The notes under the pieces were generated by a model. That model was given only the letters and a program-made list of their open reading frames with translations. It was not told where the DNA came from and ran no database searches. Shown here in pieces: positions 36,949 to 48,050 of a stretch of 64,000 bases of DNA (its first letter is position 1; each line of letters begins with the position of its first letter). Source of the DNA: Xestospongia bergquistia (Eukaryota > Porifera > Demospongiae > Haplosclerida > Petrosiidae). Position numbers and translations under genes: made by a program. The stretch covers positions 701,001-765,000 of the forward strand of contig OZ014420.1 of NCBI GenBank assembly GCA_963965975.1. Reading direction: 5' to 3'.

Positions 36949-37185
36949 TTTTGTACAATATTTTAGTCTGGAGTATTCCCACTATATCTGAAGATGTTAA
37001 AACACAGATCATGGAAAACTGTATAATATATACATCACAGACATATTATTTGACTAAGACAAAATAGTTTATAAGTTCATAAGCTTTTTTTATAATATTA
37101 AGTAACATGAAAGGATAAAATTGATTACACAAACTTACCAAAGAGAAAGTGAAATCCAGCACGTGCTTTTGGTGAAAGGCGCTAC

Positions 37186-37197
37186 TGCGCATGCGCA
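37186..37197. promoter_or_regulatory. NRF1 consensus palindrome TGCGCATGCGCA
   Basis: A perfect NRF1-type palindrome 44 bp before the KRTCAP2 start codon, in the divergent promoter shared with RPL30. Confidence 0.65.
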
Positions 37198-37240
37198 AAA
37201 CTAAAAAGGGACTCTAACAAAGACATTGAATACAATCGTA

Positions 37241-38280
37241 ATGGCTCGTAAGTATTACAATTCCAGAATATTTAATTGATACTATGATTCTAGAAAATCA
37301 TAAATAAATATATTTAAATGATGATAGTTTTAAATAAATGAGAGTGTATATATTACTCCCTATTGTAAATAATTTAACCCTTAATATACTATATTCTACA
37401 CCCTCTAGTTCTTCCACCAAATTACTCGATGTTTTCATCATTAATATTAGCTGTTGTCATTGTAGCTGGTATGCAAGTACGTTGAATGCATCTAATACAC
37501 AACTACTATTTCTCATAACATCATTATTCTCATAACATGATTTATTCATATGTTTATCCTTTAACCACATTGTTACTATAAATAGCAATACACTGTTACT
37601 ATATTTAAATTAGTGTTTTAAAGCTTTATGATGGAGATCAGGATATGACATAATCTCATGCGTGGTTATATTTAGAATTTATCTTTATTTTAGATCTTCA
37701 AAGAACAAATAGCCGTTGAAGGTAACCTTTTAAGATTATCAATTGGTGGTTTTGCTGGCTCTTGGCTATTTATTTTTCTAGTGACTGTAAGTTTTAAATA
37801 AATTTTATATTCTATTTCATGTCGTATTGTTTAAGGCTATAGGAAACTTGTATTCTATAATTTTTCCACGAAATCCTCAAGTTGAACTTTTTCCTGAAAG
37901 TAAGTGCTTGAATTCTTGACTAATATTATTTATACGTTTCATTAGTTCATGTGTTCATCAACATACCTTTCTTACTTCTTAAATATATCTATTCTCTTTA
38001 GTAATTATAGCTTTAATAATAGCAGTTATAGGCTCAGCACTAGTACATAGAGTTTGTGCAACAATATGGTAAGTCAAATAATGTACATAATTGAGATATC
38101 TTTTATAACATTAGTGTCATTTTTTCACTGATTGCATTGTATTACTTAAACAAGATGTCTCAGTCTGCTTCGTCTCAACCTTACAAGGCAACGGGTCGTC
38201 CAACATCTGGAAAGGCACAACAACCAACTGAGACTCCTTCTAGTCCTAAAACTCCTCGTAAGAAAGATAAGCGTCACTAG
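37241..38280 (+). CDS. KRTCAP2: Keratinocyte-associated protein 2 homologue (OST complex subunit)
   Basis: Small multi-pass ER membrane subunit of the STT3A-type oligosaccharyltransferase. Six exons: 37241-37247, 37409-37476, 37693-37796, 37836-37899, 38002-38068, 38115-38280. The protein runs MALLPPNYSMFSSLILAVVI, VAGMQIFKEQIAVEGNLLRL, GGFAGSWLFIFLVTAIGNLY, ELFPEIIALIIAVIGSALVH, RVCATIC and LIALYYLNKMS. The FPE-helix-HRVC block and YYLNKMS match the vertebrate protein (FPEILL...GLIHRVC...YYINKIS). The C-terminal tail is Ser/Thr/Lys-rich and ends KKDKRH, an ER-retention-like dilysine-type tail. The first exon codes only two residues plus one base. Confidence 0.88.
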
Positions 38281-38438
38281 GGAATTCTCTTTGGACTCCA
38301 GTTTGTTTATGAATCTTGTCTGTCATTTTGTAAATGTTTCTTTTGAACATTTCTTTTGGAAGATAAATTTTATGGCAATAAATTAAAAGGAATCTAAAAT
38401 TTGTTAGGAACAAATTTAATATCTACCATCAAAGAAAT

Positions 38439-40234
38439 TTAATTTTTATTTGTCTTTGAATACTTGGTTTTTGATTTCACCTTTCGCTGAGTAAATTTGA
38501 ACTCTGACTTTAGAAGCCCTGTTGCAGAAATGGCATCACCCAACCCGACTGTTTTCCCAGGTTTTCTGCAGACATGAACAGGTGCAAGAAAATAGTCAAT
38601 TTCCTTTCTCATCCAAGCAACATAGCCATTAGCATCAGAATACTCTATCACTGAATTACGTAACATTTCGTCTTGTGAGCTAAGTGGAAATTTGTCTGGG
38701 ATTTGCAGTTCGAATTTGTTAGATGAGATGTCTTCACTATTGCAGGCTTGAGCACTAGCCGTTTTAGAGCCTTCCATTACTGCAGTAAGACCATTCTTCC
38801 ATTCAACACCTCTCAATTCTCCTTTAGGTGAGACAATAACATGAAACGAGAGAGAATGGAAATGAATACGAGTTAGTCGAGAGTCATTTCTCTCTAGAGC
38901 TCCATATTTTGTGTATAACCAATGCAGAAGATCAGATGCATCAGTGATGGATGGTTTAGGACCAATTTGTGTAAAATTAAAGTTTGCTTCTTTAGATTTA
39001 GCAAGGGACACTAATTCTTGCTCGTTCAAACCAAGTGAGTCAATGAGTGGAAAAATTTTGTCAGCCAAGCGTGACCAGAGCTGTAGATTACCGAGTGTAG
39101 CCATTTCTAGATGAATGGGCACAGTTCGTGGTATTGTCTTCAAGACATCGGCAATATCATACAATCTTTCTATCCAAAAGTCTCTTGGCTGACTATCTAA
39201 CATATGAACTCCACTAAAAATGACCAAAGTGGGTTTGTACACTTTAAGAGTTTCGCCAAATTTCTCTAACGATGCTAATTTTGAATTGGCAATGTCATGT
39301 GATATAATTACACGATTTGCACATGTCGCTTTTGCCTCTCCCCACGTTTCTCCTTTAGCAAATTCGAGGATAATGTGGACTTCTTCTGGTATGTTTGGAG
39401 GACTGACTGTCTCAATAGAGTGGTCCAAGTATTTTCGGATTTTTAAGCCTACAGGAGCTGCCAATAATACCTAATAACAATAATTACCAGATAACTCTCA
39501 AATGAATGTAATTTACTTTGCTACTTGGAGAAAGAGTGATAATTTTGTTTGCCATTAAAGCTGCATTTCCACCCGCAAATTCCTAAATAATACCTTTATA
39601 ATACATGTACTATTACATGTAATAATACATGTCATAATACATGTACTATTACATGTAATAGTACATGTAATAATACACGTCATAGTACATGTACTATTAC
39701 ATGTAATAATACATGTAATAGTACATGTACTATTACATGTAATAGTGGTGACATTATGATATGATATAGTAATGTTAGTAATATATTATTGTATAGATCA
39801 CCTCATGGTTTAATTCAGAAACTACTTGAACTATCTCCTTAAATAATTTCTTATCATCAAAATGTCGCTCTATTCCTGAACAAGTTGCCATTGAGTATGC
39901 CACTGTTTGTTGGAGCTCTTCAATTGTATTCAAAGTTGGATAATCAGCTCCAATTCGACCAGGAGTCGCCTTCAATGCCTTTAAAAGCTCAACAGCTGAG
40001 ATGATGTAATCTAAATCAGCATTCAAACTATAAAGAAGTAATAAAATATAAGTCCTCATATAAATGTCATCTTATGTACCCCAGAGCAATCTTTTCATCC
40101 ATTTTTCTAACAGTATTGTCATTATCTGATGATTGGGTTGTAGTTTTATGAGATTTCTTGTTCGGTTTGTAGTATTGGTAGATGATAGCAATGGCTATCA
40201 AAGCAATGGCTATTTGAATTGTCTTTGAGAACAT
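38439..40234 (-). CDS. ADPGK: ADP-dependent glucokinase
   Basis: ER-associated sugar kinase using ADP to phosphorylate glucose. Start at 40234 gives a membrane anchor/signal (TIQIAIALIAIAIIYQYY). It then runs LNADLDYIISAVELLKAL, EFAGGNAALMANKIITLSPS and APVGLKIRKYLDHSIETV, followed by the long last exon 38439-39464. That exon holds HIILEFAKGETWGEAKATCA, LVIFSGVHMLDSQPRDFWIE, IPIHLE-like VPIHLEMATLGNLQLWS and NEQELVSLA. The catalytic phosphotransfer loop is KTVGLGDAISATGL (GxGD with the general base Asp). Length of about 490 residues matches the family, and all conserved blocks are present. It is head-to-head with the hnRNP K-like gene (187 bp). Confidence 0.94.
39598..39749. repeat. ACATGT palindrome array in ADPGK intron
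   Basis: About fourteen copies of the palindromic hexamer ACATGT (one mutated to ACACGT) at roughly 11-bp spacing, joined by ATTATT/AGTACT-type linkers such as TAATAGTACATGTACTATTA. The array as a whole is therefore self-complementary at many registers. Confidence 0.85.
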
Positions 40235-40382
40235 GATCTACTTCCCTTCCTCCAGCCACACCTTCATTTTTGGATTGCAAGAATACGGTTTTGTCGTCTT
40301 ATTTCCTCGTTTACATTTCTATAGAAATTTCAGAATGTTTCCGTTCATGTCCGTAATTTAGATTATTATACCATGTGTAAAC

Positions 40383-40394
40383 TGCACATGCGCA
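40383..40394. promoter_or_regulatory. NRF1-like palindrome TGCACATGCGCA
   Basis: One base from the NRF1 consensus, 28 bp before the hnRNP K-like start codon, in the 187-bp divergent promoter shared with ADPGK. Confidence 0.5.
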
Positions 40395-40421
40395 AAAAAC
40401 TTTTGAAAAGAAACAGCCCCA

Positions 40422-43400
40422 ATGAATCGAGAAGACAGCTATCAAGAGAAAGGTAACATGCTGATAGTGAAATAAGCTTTTAAGAGCTTACACTTATGTA
40501 TCTTTACAGGTCCAATGAAAAGGGAAAGACCTTGGCGGTCGGGAGGTGGAGAGGGGCCAAGTAGCAAACGTGTGCCAGGAGGGCCAATGCCTAGTACATT
40601 ACGTGTATTATTACGTAGTATAGTAAGTGCACTATCTATAAAGTTATATACTTTACTGCACAGTCAGTGGTAATGTAGTTCCATACTATTGTTGTGTATA
40701 AGAATATTGACCCCGCCCCATATTGTATCAGTCTTATTCAAAACGTCCTGATATTCCATTCCAAAATGTCGGAGATTTTGAGGACAAGACTGAATATTTG
40801 AATGAGACTGAAAGTAACTTTTTTCTTTATTATTCTAGGATGCTGGCGGCATTATTGGCAAGGTAGTGCTTTGCTAGCCTGTGTGTGTATATAATGGTTT
40901 GAAATATTTTGTTGCCTCCTTTTAGGGTGGGGAGAACATCAAACGACTTCGAAAAAAGGTATAGGAATTGGTTTAGTACGAGTTTATGATTTTGGCAAAA
41001 TTTGAGTCTTTTTCAAGTATATAATGTGTTAATGCTCCTCCCTTCCTCTCACAAGGAATTTCCTCCTTATTAATGCCCTTCCATCCCGTAGAACAATGGA
41101 ACGAGGAAGCCCCTGTTATATCAATCATTAAATAGATTGAGATTTAAGCTTAAATTATCTAAAACTATCAGAATAACATTTTATTTGTTTTCATATTTGA
41201 CTCTTAACTGTACTACCATTCCTATGTAACTTCACCTAACCCATACCGCCTCTCACCTTCTCACCCTCCGTTATCTTATCTCCCCTTTCCCCCATGGTCA
41301 GTATGATTGCCAAGTACAGCTGCCTGATTCATCCGGTAATCCCGAGCGGTACGTACCCTTTTTCCCTACCCACATGTGGCAACTTTTAGTGGATGTGCAT
41401 ATTACATAGATTATTATCAGCTTATGTAATGTTACAGTACATGTATTTTAATAACCTGATTGTCTCTATTGTGTTGGTGTGAAGTTTATAAACCTTGTAT
41501 TGTGGCAGTGGATTTTATAATATATTTTTACTCTAGCTCAGCTATTACAGTAACCTTGTACAATGAGTCTATGTATGTAATACACATTACAATATAGAGC
41601 TTCTTTATGTATGTATTTTGATTTTTGAGGTAGTCTTTTCATTTGTTGCCTTGCACTATTGATTCGTATTTCAGTGTCGTGTGGTTGCCATAGTAACCAT
41701 ATAGACTATTACTGTTTTATTTGTATTATTTTCAGTGTGTTGACTGTCATCGGAGAACAAAATAATTGTGTTGGTGTTTTTCAGGAATGTCTGGAAAAAG
41801 TCAGAAATGTAAGTCCATGTGCGTCAGTAGCTCATTGACATTGTTTTTGCTTTGTATGTTTTGTAGGAAGTAAGACGTCGTGATAGCCACGCCCCTCTAG
41901 AGATACAGGTTCTTATACCTCAACCATTTATGGGTACCATTATCGGTACTGGTGGAACAAAAATTAAAGATTTGAGAAAGGTTTGTACATAATCCTATTG
42001 TCTGAAGGTGTATTTATAATATCACTTTATAATGTAGCGTTCTAGTGCTAACATCAAGATATTTAGTGAACCAATGCCTTACTCCAATGAGCGTAGTATC
42101 TCCTTGTCTGGAACCGAAGAACAAATTGTGAACTGTGTAACATTCTTCTTGCAAGAAATAGGGCAGGTAGTAATCAGTTAAAGTTGATATTTTTTACTTT
42201 ATTCTGTTCAGCGTGAGCCTAAAGAACCTATTATTTTGTATGATCCCTCTCTTCCACCTGAAATGCCACCTCATTATGAGTATCCTCCTCCATCTGGACC
42301 AGGAGGGTATGTCCCCCCTCCTCATTATGGTAAACGTGGAGGACGTGGGAGAGGTCGTGATGGACAGATGGTAAGTCTTAACTGAAAAATTTTTTTTTAC
42401 TTTTGTATTCATTTTTAAGTCTCATGAAGGTCGTGGACGAGGTCGGTTTTCTCCTTCTCGACTCCCTCAACCTGGTGGAATGAATTATCAACAGGCTCCT
42501 GATGGACGACAATCAGGTCCAGACTCTGTGTCTGGCCCGCCCAATAATGGGTATGAATAGTAATTTTCAAAAGTTGATAGTTTTAAAATTTCATAGTCCT
42601 TCACCATCTACATCACAAGCACCAAATGCACCTCCACCTTCCCAGGAGTCACCATCACAGCAACCACCTTCACAAGTTAGTATAATATTTAGCACATAAT
42701 TAATAAGTTAATTACAGCAGGGCCCACCTCCTCCTGTTGTTCAGTATCCACAATCTGTCGGTCCTCCTCCATCACAAGTATGCAGTACTGATCTGTTAGT
42801 TAATTATTCTTAATAATTTATAGTCTCATGGGAGTGGTCCCAGTTATCCTCCCCCAGCTGGACAGAATACGCAACCTTATGGCAACTACATGCCTCCACC
42901 TCCCAATGCAGGCTCTTATGCTCCACCACCCATTCCTCCTCAGGTAAATGGAGGTGTGGTCAATTAATTAATGTCTCGTTATTTGTAGGCTCCACCCACT
43001 GCAGCTGCTCCTTTACCATTAGTACCACAGGTTGGTGGTATGCAGTCTCAACACGCTCCACCCACCAACAACCAACAAGTATATATTCCACTTTTTTCTT
43101 TTTTGATTATACATATTTTTATCTATAGTATCAGCCTCCGCCTATGGGCCCACCCCCTAATTATCCACCAGCTCCACCTTCCATGCAGCCTTCTTCATAT
43201 TCTAATTATTCATCCGGTTATCCAGGACCTCAAACCAATTATCCATCAAACCAATACACACCTAATCAAGGAAGCTATCAACAAAGTTACTCTAATCCCC
43301 AACCATCACAATCATATCCACACAACCCAACATATCCTTCACAGCAACAACATAACATGCCGCCCACACAGCCCAATTATGCCTATACTTCAAGCAGTCA

Positions 43401-43899
43401 ATACCAACAAGGTCCTCCTCCCGTCTTTCCTGCAGCTGTTGCTATGTCAACAGGGTATCAAGGTGGTAGCGATAACCAGCAGTCTAGTAAACAAGTTACT
43501 ATTCCTAATGAAGTAAACTATTATACATTATGAAGTAGTGATTTTTTTGAAATCTTGTAGTATGCTGGAGCCATTTTAGGACATTCTGGTTCAAAATTGC
43601 AACAGATTAGGTAACAGTCTTATTAAATATTACATTTTTTATTGTATGCAGTGCATGGATGTCTAACCAGTGTGTACTTATCTCTCTTTTTCCTTCCCTA
43701 GAACTCAATCTCAATGCAATATAACAATGGATGATCCTGGTCCTGGTAGTACTCAACGTATTATTACTATAGTTGGAACGTCTGCTAATATTGCAATTGC
43801 AGAACAATTGATGAAAGATAGGTAAGTGCTAGAGGACATTTTAGACTAAATAAATTTATTTTTATTCTTTGCAGTGTTCGTCAACAACACAAGATATAG
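40422..43899 (+). CDS. HNRNPK: hnRNP K-like triple KH-domain RNA-binding protein
   Basis: Binds C-rich RNA and DNA; roles in splicing, translation and transcription. Many short exons. N-terminus MNREDSYQEKGPMKRERPW. KH1: LRVLLRSIDAGGIIGKGGEN then IKRLRKKYDCQVQLPDSSGN. KH2: IQVLIPQPFMGTIIGTGGTK with KIKDLRKRSSANIKIF. An RG-rich patch follows (GKRGGRGRGRDGQM; HEGRGRGRFS), then a Pro/Gln/Tyr-rich low-complexity linker of over 250 residues (about 42590-43520) with repeats such as PPSQ and NYP. KH3 is TIPNEYAGAILGHSGSKLQQ then IRTQSQCNITMDDPG and RIITIVGTSANIAIAEQLM. It ends VRQQHKI at 43899. KH order, spacing and the DSSG.PER block match hnRNP K rather than PCBP. The long linker is prion-like. 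KH2 and KH3 have GTGG and GHSG in place of the strict GKGG loop. Confidence 0.88.
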
Positions 43900-44483
43900 A
43901 AATAGCAGAACTTAGGCTCAAAAATTCTTTTTTTGTGTTTCACTTATGATATGTAGCAAAATTTTTTCTTAGCAAATTTTTTTATTTGATTCTGAGAAGC
44001 TCAAAGTACAAATTTTTGTCTTAAGACTAACATTTGACTAAATAAGACTGTGTTCTTGATACCTATAAACACTTAACGAGGAAGGCAAAGATACTTACTT
44101 GATTGGATAAACTAATGAAAGGTAACTTATGTATCACAAGTTTGTTTTAAAGCTTAGTCTAGCAACATAACCTGGTAGAGTTTATTGTTATACTAACAAT
44201 GGTTACTAGGTAACTAGATATACTTTTCATTTTGTAACTTGTAAGTGTATGAACAACTTTTATCCATACCGTAACTCGTCTTATAAAGCGTATGTAAAAT
44301 AAATTAAAATCCTTGAATAAGCACGTGGTAGATCTTCAATACAGGCTTAGTATACTTGGTAATAGAAGATGCCCAAGGCGAGTTTATCTTCGTAAATCGT
44401 TGCTGTCACTAGATGAACTTTGACTTTAAAATTGCTGTTTATGTTATTTACTCTTATATTTTAATACAGAATAAAAATATAAG
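43900..44483. other. Gap between hnRNP K-like and RPS6 genes
   Basis: 3'-flanking DNA of the hnRNP K-like gene and the undetermined 5' end of RPS6. A candidate mini-exon ATGGTTACTAG (44199-44209), followed by the donor GTAACT, is in the right phase for the first clear RPS6 exon. Confidence 0.4.
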
Positions 44484-45508
44484 GCTAAACATAGCCTATC
44501 CTGCAACAGGCTGTCAGAAATTGTTGGAAATAGATGACCAAACTAAAATGTAAGTGGTAGTAAATTTAGGCGTACAATTAATACGTTGTTATCTCGTTCT
44601 ATAGACGTCCATTCTTTGAGAAAAGGATTTCTCAAGAAGTAGCTGCAGATTGTTTAGGAGATGAATGGAAGGCAAGTGTTAGACTTTATGTCACTGTAGT
44701 TAGCTGTTAATTGTAATCTCATTCCTGGACTTCTATGTCAATGGAGTCTGGAAATGAGTCTAGATTGTTATGTTTGCAGGTGTTAGCATCACGACTGAAT
44801 TATTTTTTTGTAGGGTTATGTATTTCGAATTACAGGTGGCAATGATCAAGATGGGTTTCCAATGAAACAGGGCGTCTTAACTGCAGGCAGAGTGAAGTTG
44901 TTGCTTAGTAAAGGTCACTCTGCTTTTCGACCTAAGAGAAAAGGTCACAGGAAACGCAAGTCTGTTCATGGCTGTATTGTCGATGAATCTTTGAGTGTCA
45001 TCTGTTTAGTGATTGTCAAAAAGGGAGAAAATGAGATTCCTGGTAGGACACTTAATCAAATTCATGATTTTTATTGCTGCCCTTCTATCCCATAGGGTTA
45101 ACTGATAAGACTATCCCTCGTCGTTTGGGACCAAAACGTGTAGGTAAAATTCGTAAACTTTACAATTTGAGCAAAGAGGATGATGTTCGTCAGTACGTTA
45201 TACGTCGTCCCCTCCCTGTTAAGGAAGGAAAGAAACAACAATACAAAGTTTGTGACTCCTCCTTTTCTTGGAAGTATGTTGTTCACATTTTATATTAGGC
45301 TCCTAAAATTCAACGTCTTGTGACCCCAGTAAAATTGCAACGCAAAAGACACCGGATAGCACTCAAAAGAAGATGGGGAGAGAAGAGTAGAAAAGATGCA
45401 TCAGATTACAAGAAACTTCTTGCTCAGAGGGTGAAAGAAGCCAGAGAAAAACAACAAATAGCAAAGAGACGTCTTAGCTCCAAGAGGTCATCGACCTCTA
45501 GCATGTGA
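44484..45508 (+). CDS. RPS6: Small ribosomal subunit protein eS6 (start codon in an upstream mini-exon)
   Basis: Cytosolic 40S ribosomal protein, the classic S6-kinase substrate. Reading begins in phase with [20 protein letters not shown] (from about 44485), then [100 protein letters not shown] and [20 protein letters not shown]. The basic C-terminal helix follows, ending [14 protein letters not shown] (stop 45506-45508). The Ser cluster after KRRLSS corresponds to the phosphorylated tail of vertebrate S6. The N-terminal Met-Lys is not in this exon; the ATG must be in a tiny upstream exon. The candidate at 44199 would give MVTR-LNIA and needs transcript support. Confidence 0.93.
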
Positions 45509-45621
45509 GACAGATCATTAGATGGTGCTCCTATTTTTTGCATACTTTCTATACAAAAAGGGTGGGGCTGTTTGTTTCATGAAATTTTAAGATATTGAAT
45601 TATAATCAACGTGTAATAAAT

Positions 45622-46938
45622 TTAGAGTTCTTTGGGGAAGTTTTCTTGTTGATAGGGAAGGAAGTCAGCCACCATCATCCCATAATAACTAGGATGGTAA
45701 TTGGCTAATAAAGTACTCTTCCATGACACAGCTGACTTCCTGTAAAAGAAATAAAGAACTTGTACGTCCTTTGCTATCAACTCACCGAGCTGTTTCCATG
45801 ACACCTTCTAGCATAACAAAACCAGTATAACCGCATGAGTAACACTTGTCAACTAAACCTGCAGCAACCTCAAGTAAATAAGTACCATTTTGTTCTATTA
45901 CCCATTGTCCTACTGCCTGAACAAAACATAATGTACAATAATTGTTATAAATATTGAACTTTGTCAAATGGTTCTGAAGCATTGGAGTAACCAAATGGTC
46001 CATTTGGATCAAATTTATGACACAGATCACCACTAACGACAAGAACAACATTCTCATTCATTGCGTCAATCATAGACCACATGGCCTGACCTTGAATAAA
46101 AGCATCAAATTATGTCCTTTACTTATAAAATTAATGGACAACTAACCTAGTTGAAGGAGTTCTGGTATCATATCTACATCTTGAGTGTAACGTCGACTGG
46201 GTACCGAGAGAATGACCACACGAGAAGTCGATGGTAGATTAAGAAAATAAAGAGGAATTACTTCATCCCATCTACATACAAGATACAAACAAACATTATA
46301 CTACAAATACCAGGTCATTCCCTTATAAAAAGCTGCTATTCTATTGTGCTAATGTTAAATTGTTAATGTAATCAATGGTTTTTTCAACCTCAAGGGGAAA
46401 GGCTCTTCGCTGTTTCCAGGTGGTCCATAAGCAGTCAGACCAGATACATTAGCTCCAAGTGATTGAAGCTTCTTCAACATTGCTGAAGTGACATTGTAGT
46501 CAAGTTGAATAGAGACATTATAACAACATGGAGGACAATTGCAATTATCTGTGTCAGCTGGTCCACTGCCTACTTGGTTAAGAAAGAACATGAATTTGTT
46601 TAGGTCTGCTATTCCATGAGGAGATGAGAGAACAACAAGGTCTGGTTTGAGGTTACGGACATTTTGTCCTACTGTGTGAGCAGCTTCGTTTAGTTTCCAT
46701 GCTTCTTCTTTAGCTGTCTCATTTGTCGTGTGAAAATGATTAGGATCTAATGCAATACCTCCTATTGATGGATGGAAGGATTTATAGATATAGATAACTA
46801 GGAATAGTCCTAGAAATTAGCCTTCTCTATTCTCTTACCATGTGGTAGTATGAAAGCTCCTAATAGTTTTCCATTAACATTCAATAAAAGCCAGTACAAG
46901 ATTGTTAGAAAGAGGTAACTACCACTGCAAAGAAACAT
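45622..46938 (-). CDS. Secreted LigB-type extradiol dioxygenase-like protein
   Basis: Predicted class III (protocatechuate-4,5-type) ring-cleavage dioxygenase superfamily member. Exon 1 (from 46938) encodes a signal peptide (MFLCSGSYLFLTILYWLLLN) and the start of the domain, GAFILPHGGIALDPNHFH, where His residues are candidate Fe(II) ligands. LKPDLVVLSSPHGI provides the second His. A Cys-rich insert (NCNCPPCCYNVS), possibly disulfide-bonded, follows with several N-glycosylation sites. Then come RVVILSVPSRRYTQDVDMIP, NVVLVVSGDLCHKFDPNGPF with the conserved SGDLxH block, and YTGFVMLEGVMETA near the C-terminus. It ends PYQQENFPKEL at 45622. The superfamily is mainly bacterial (also DODA/MEMO relatives). 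A signal peptide plus sequons implies extracellular or luminal location. Substrate unknown. Confidence 0.75.
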
Positions 46939-46986
46939 GTTCTCATGCTTTGTGGGTGTGGCTAAAGTTTGTTTATTACAAAATGG
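46775..46986. repeat. Direct duplication, copy 1 (dioxygenase 5' end and promoter)
   Basis: About 212 bp, roughly 90% identical to 49675-49876. It includes dioxygenase exon 1, part of its first intron, and the upstream DNA ending TTTATTACAAAATGG. Confidence 0.9.
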
Positions 46987-47218
46987 GTTCCTTAAAATAA
47001 TCAGCTATACTTTTAATGGCCAAGAATAAAACTAGTCCTACTTAAGCAAACTAGAACAACACTACTAATTTTTATCATAATTATTTTAATTTTATAGGGG
47101 CTTAAGAAATAAAAAACATTACCTAAACACTCTTCTTCGTTATCTTTTGTTGCTTCTATCTAAATTTATAACAGCTCCTTTAGTTGATCGAGTGCTCCAG
47201 CTAAGTAGTATAAATATT

Positions 47219-47288
47219 GAACCCACACTTTGCTACTGTTAATGATTTCATTCTTCTGCTATAATAAACAGTAGCAAATTGTAGGTTC
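47219..47288. repeat. Long hairpin, 22-bp arms
   Basis: Arms 47219-47240 (GAACCCACACTTTGCTACTG, then TT) and 47267-47288 pair at 20 of 22 positions around a 26-nt loop. Confidence 0.75.
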
Positions 47289-47907
47289 ATCAGTGACCAA
47301 GTACACTTTAACAAAACCAATATTAATGTTAGATTACTCTTTTTTGGCATTGTTAATGTCACATTGGAATGGGTATCAGTCCAGAAGAGTTCTGTTTTGG
47401 ACTCTGTCTAGTTAATGCTTATAATGGTGTGTTTGTCTCTGGTTTGATTAACAAGAGTAACAGTCTACTCAACATATGAAAATAATTTGATATTGCAAAT
47501 TTATCCTGAATATTTAATATTATTTTACAAAACATAAAATTATTGTCAGTTTGATTATATTAATGTCAGTTTGATGATGTATCTATAGTGGGTGCTCTTG
47601 CTTTAGAGTTGATCTTGTCAGGAAAATTGAAAAGTCTCCAGTCTAGTCAAGAAGAGTCCAATAATAAAAAGCACAGTTAGCACACATCTATATTTTTTAT
47701 CAGCACTAGTAAATTGAAGTGTTTCAATACAATTTTTATCATACATGTGTAATTAAAAATAAAATTTGTGTGTATTGATAGACACTGAACCCTAAACTTA
47801 AATTGTTAACAAACAGCAAATTAAATAATAAACGTTAGTTTTAAAGGCAATATCTAAAAAGAACTTGATTAAAATAATTAAAACAGAAATTAATCAAATT
47901 ATTTGGC

Positions 47908-48050
47908 TGGGCGGGAAAATATCATGAGCACACGTACACACCTAGCAAGGAAACGCGTGACCACCATTATGGCGGGAATATCAGCCACTAGCACAGGCCT
48001 GATGAACCAAAAATTACATAGTGGTAGTGCGCTGGCATTTCCCGCCAAAA
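47908..48050. promoter_or_regulatory. Cluster of three E2F-like sites
   Basis: GGGCGGGAAAA at about 47910, TGGCGGGAAT at 47970 and TTTCCCGCCAAAA at 48038. The last is a perfect E2F consensus in opposite orientation. Confidence 0.4.

Noticed and set aside
39598..39749. Regularly spaced repeats considered as a CRISPR array
   Set aside because: Units are about 11 bp and palindromic without unique spacers, in an intron of a eukaryotic gene.
43040..43516. 158-residue open frame with His/Ile-rich sequence
   Set aside because: A shifted-frame shadow of the Pro/Gln/Tyr-rich linker of the hnRNP K-like gene.
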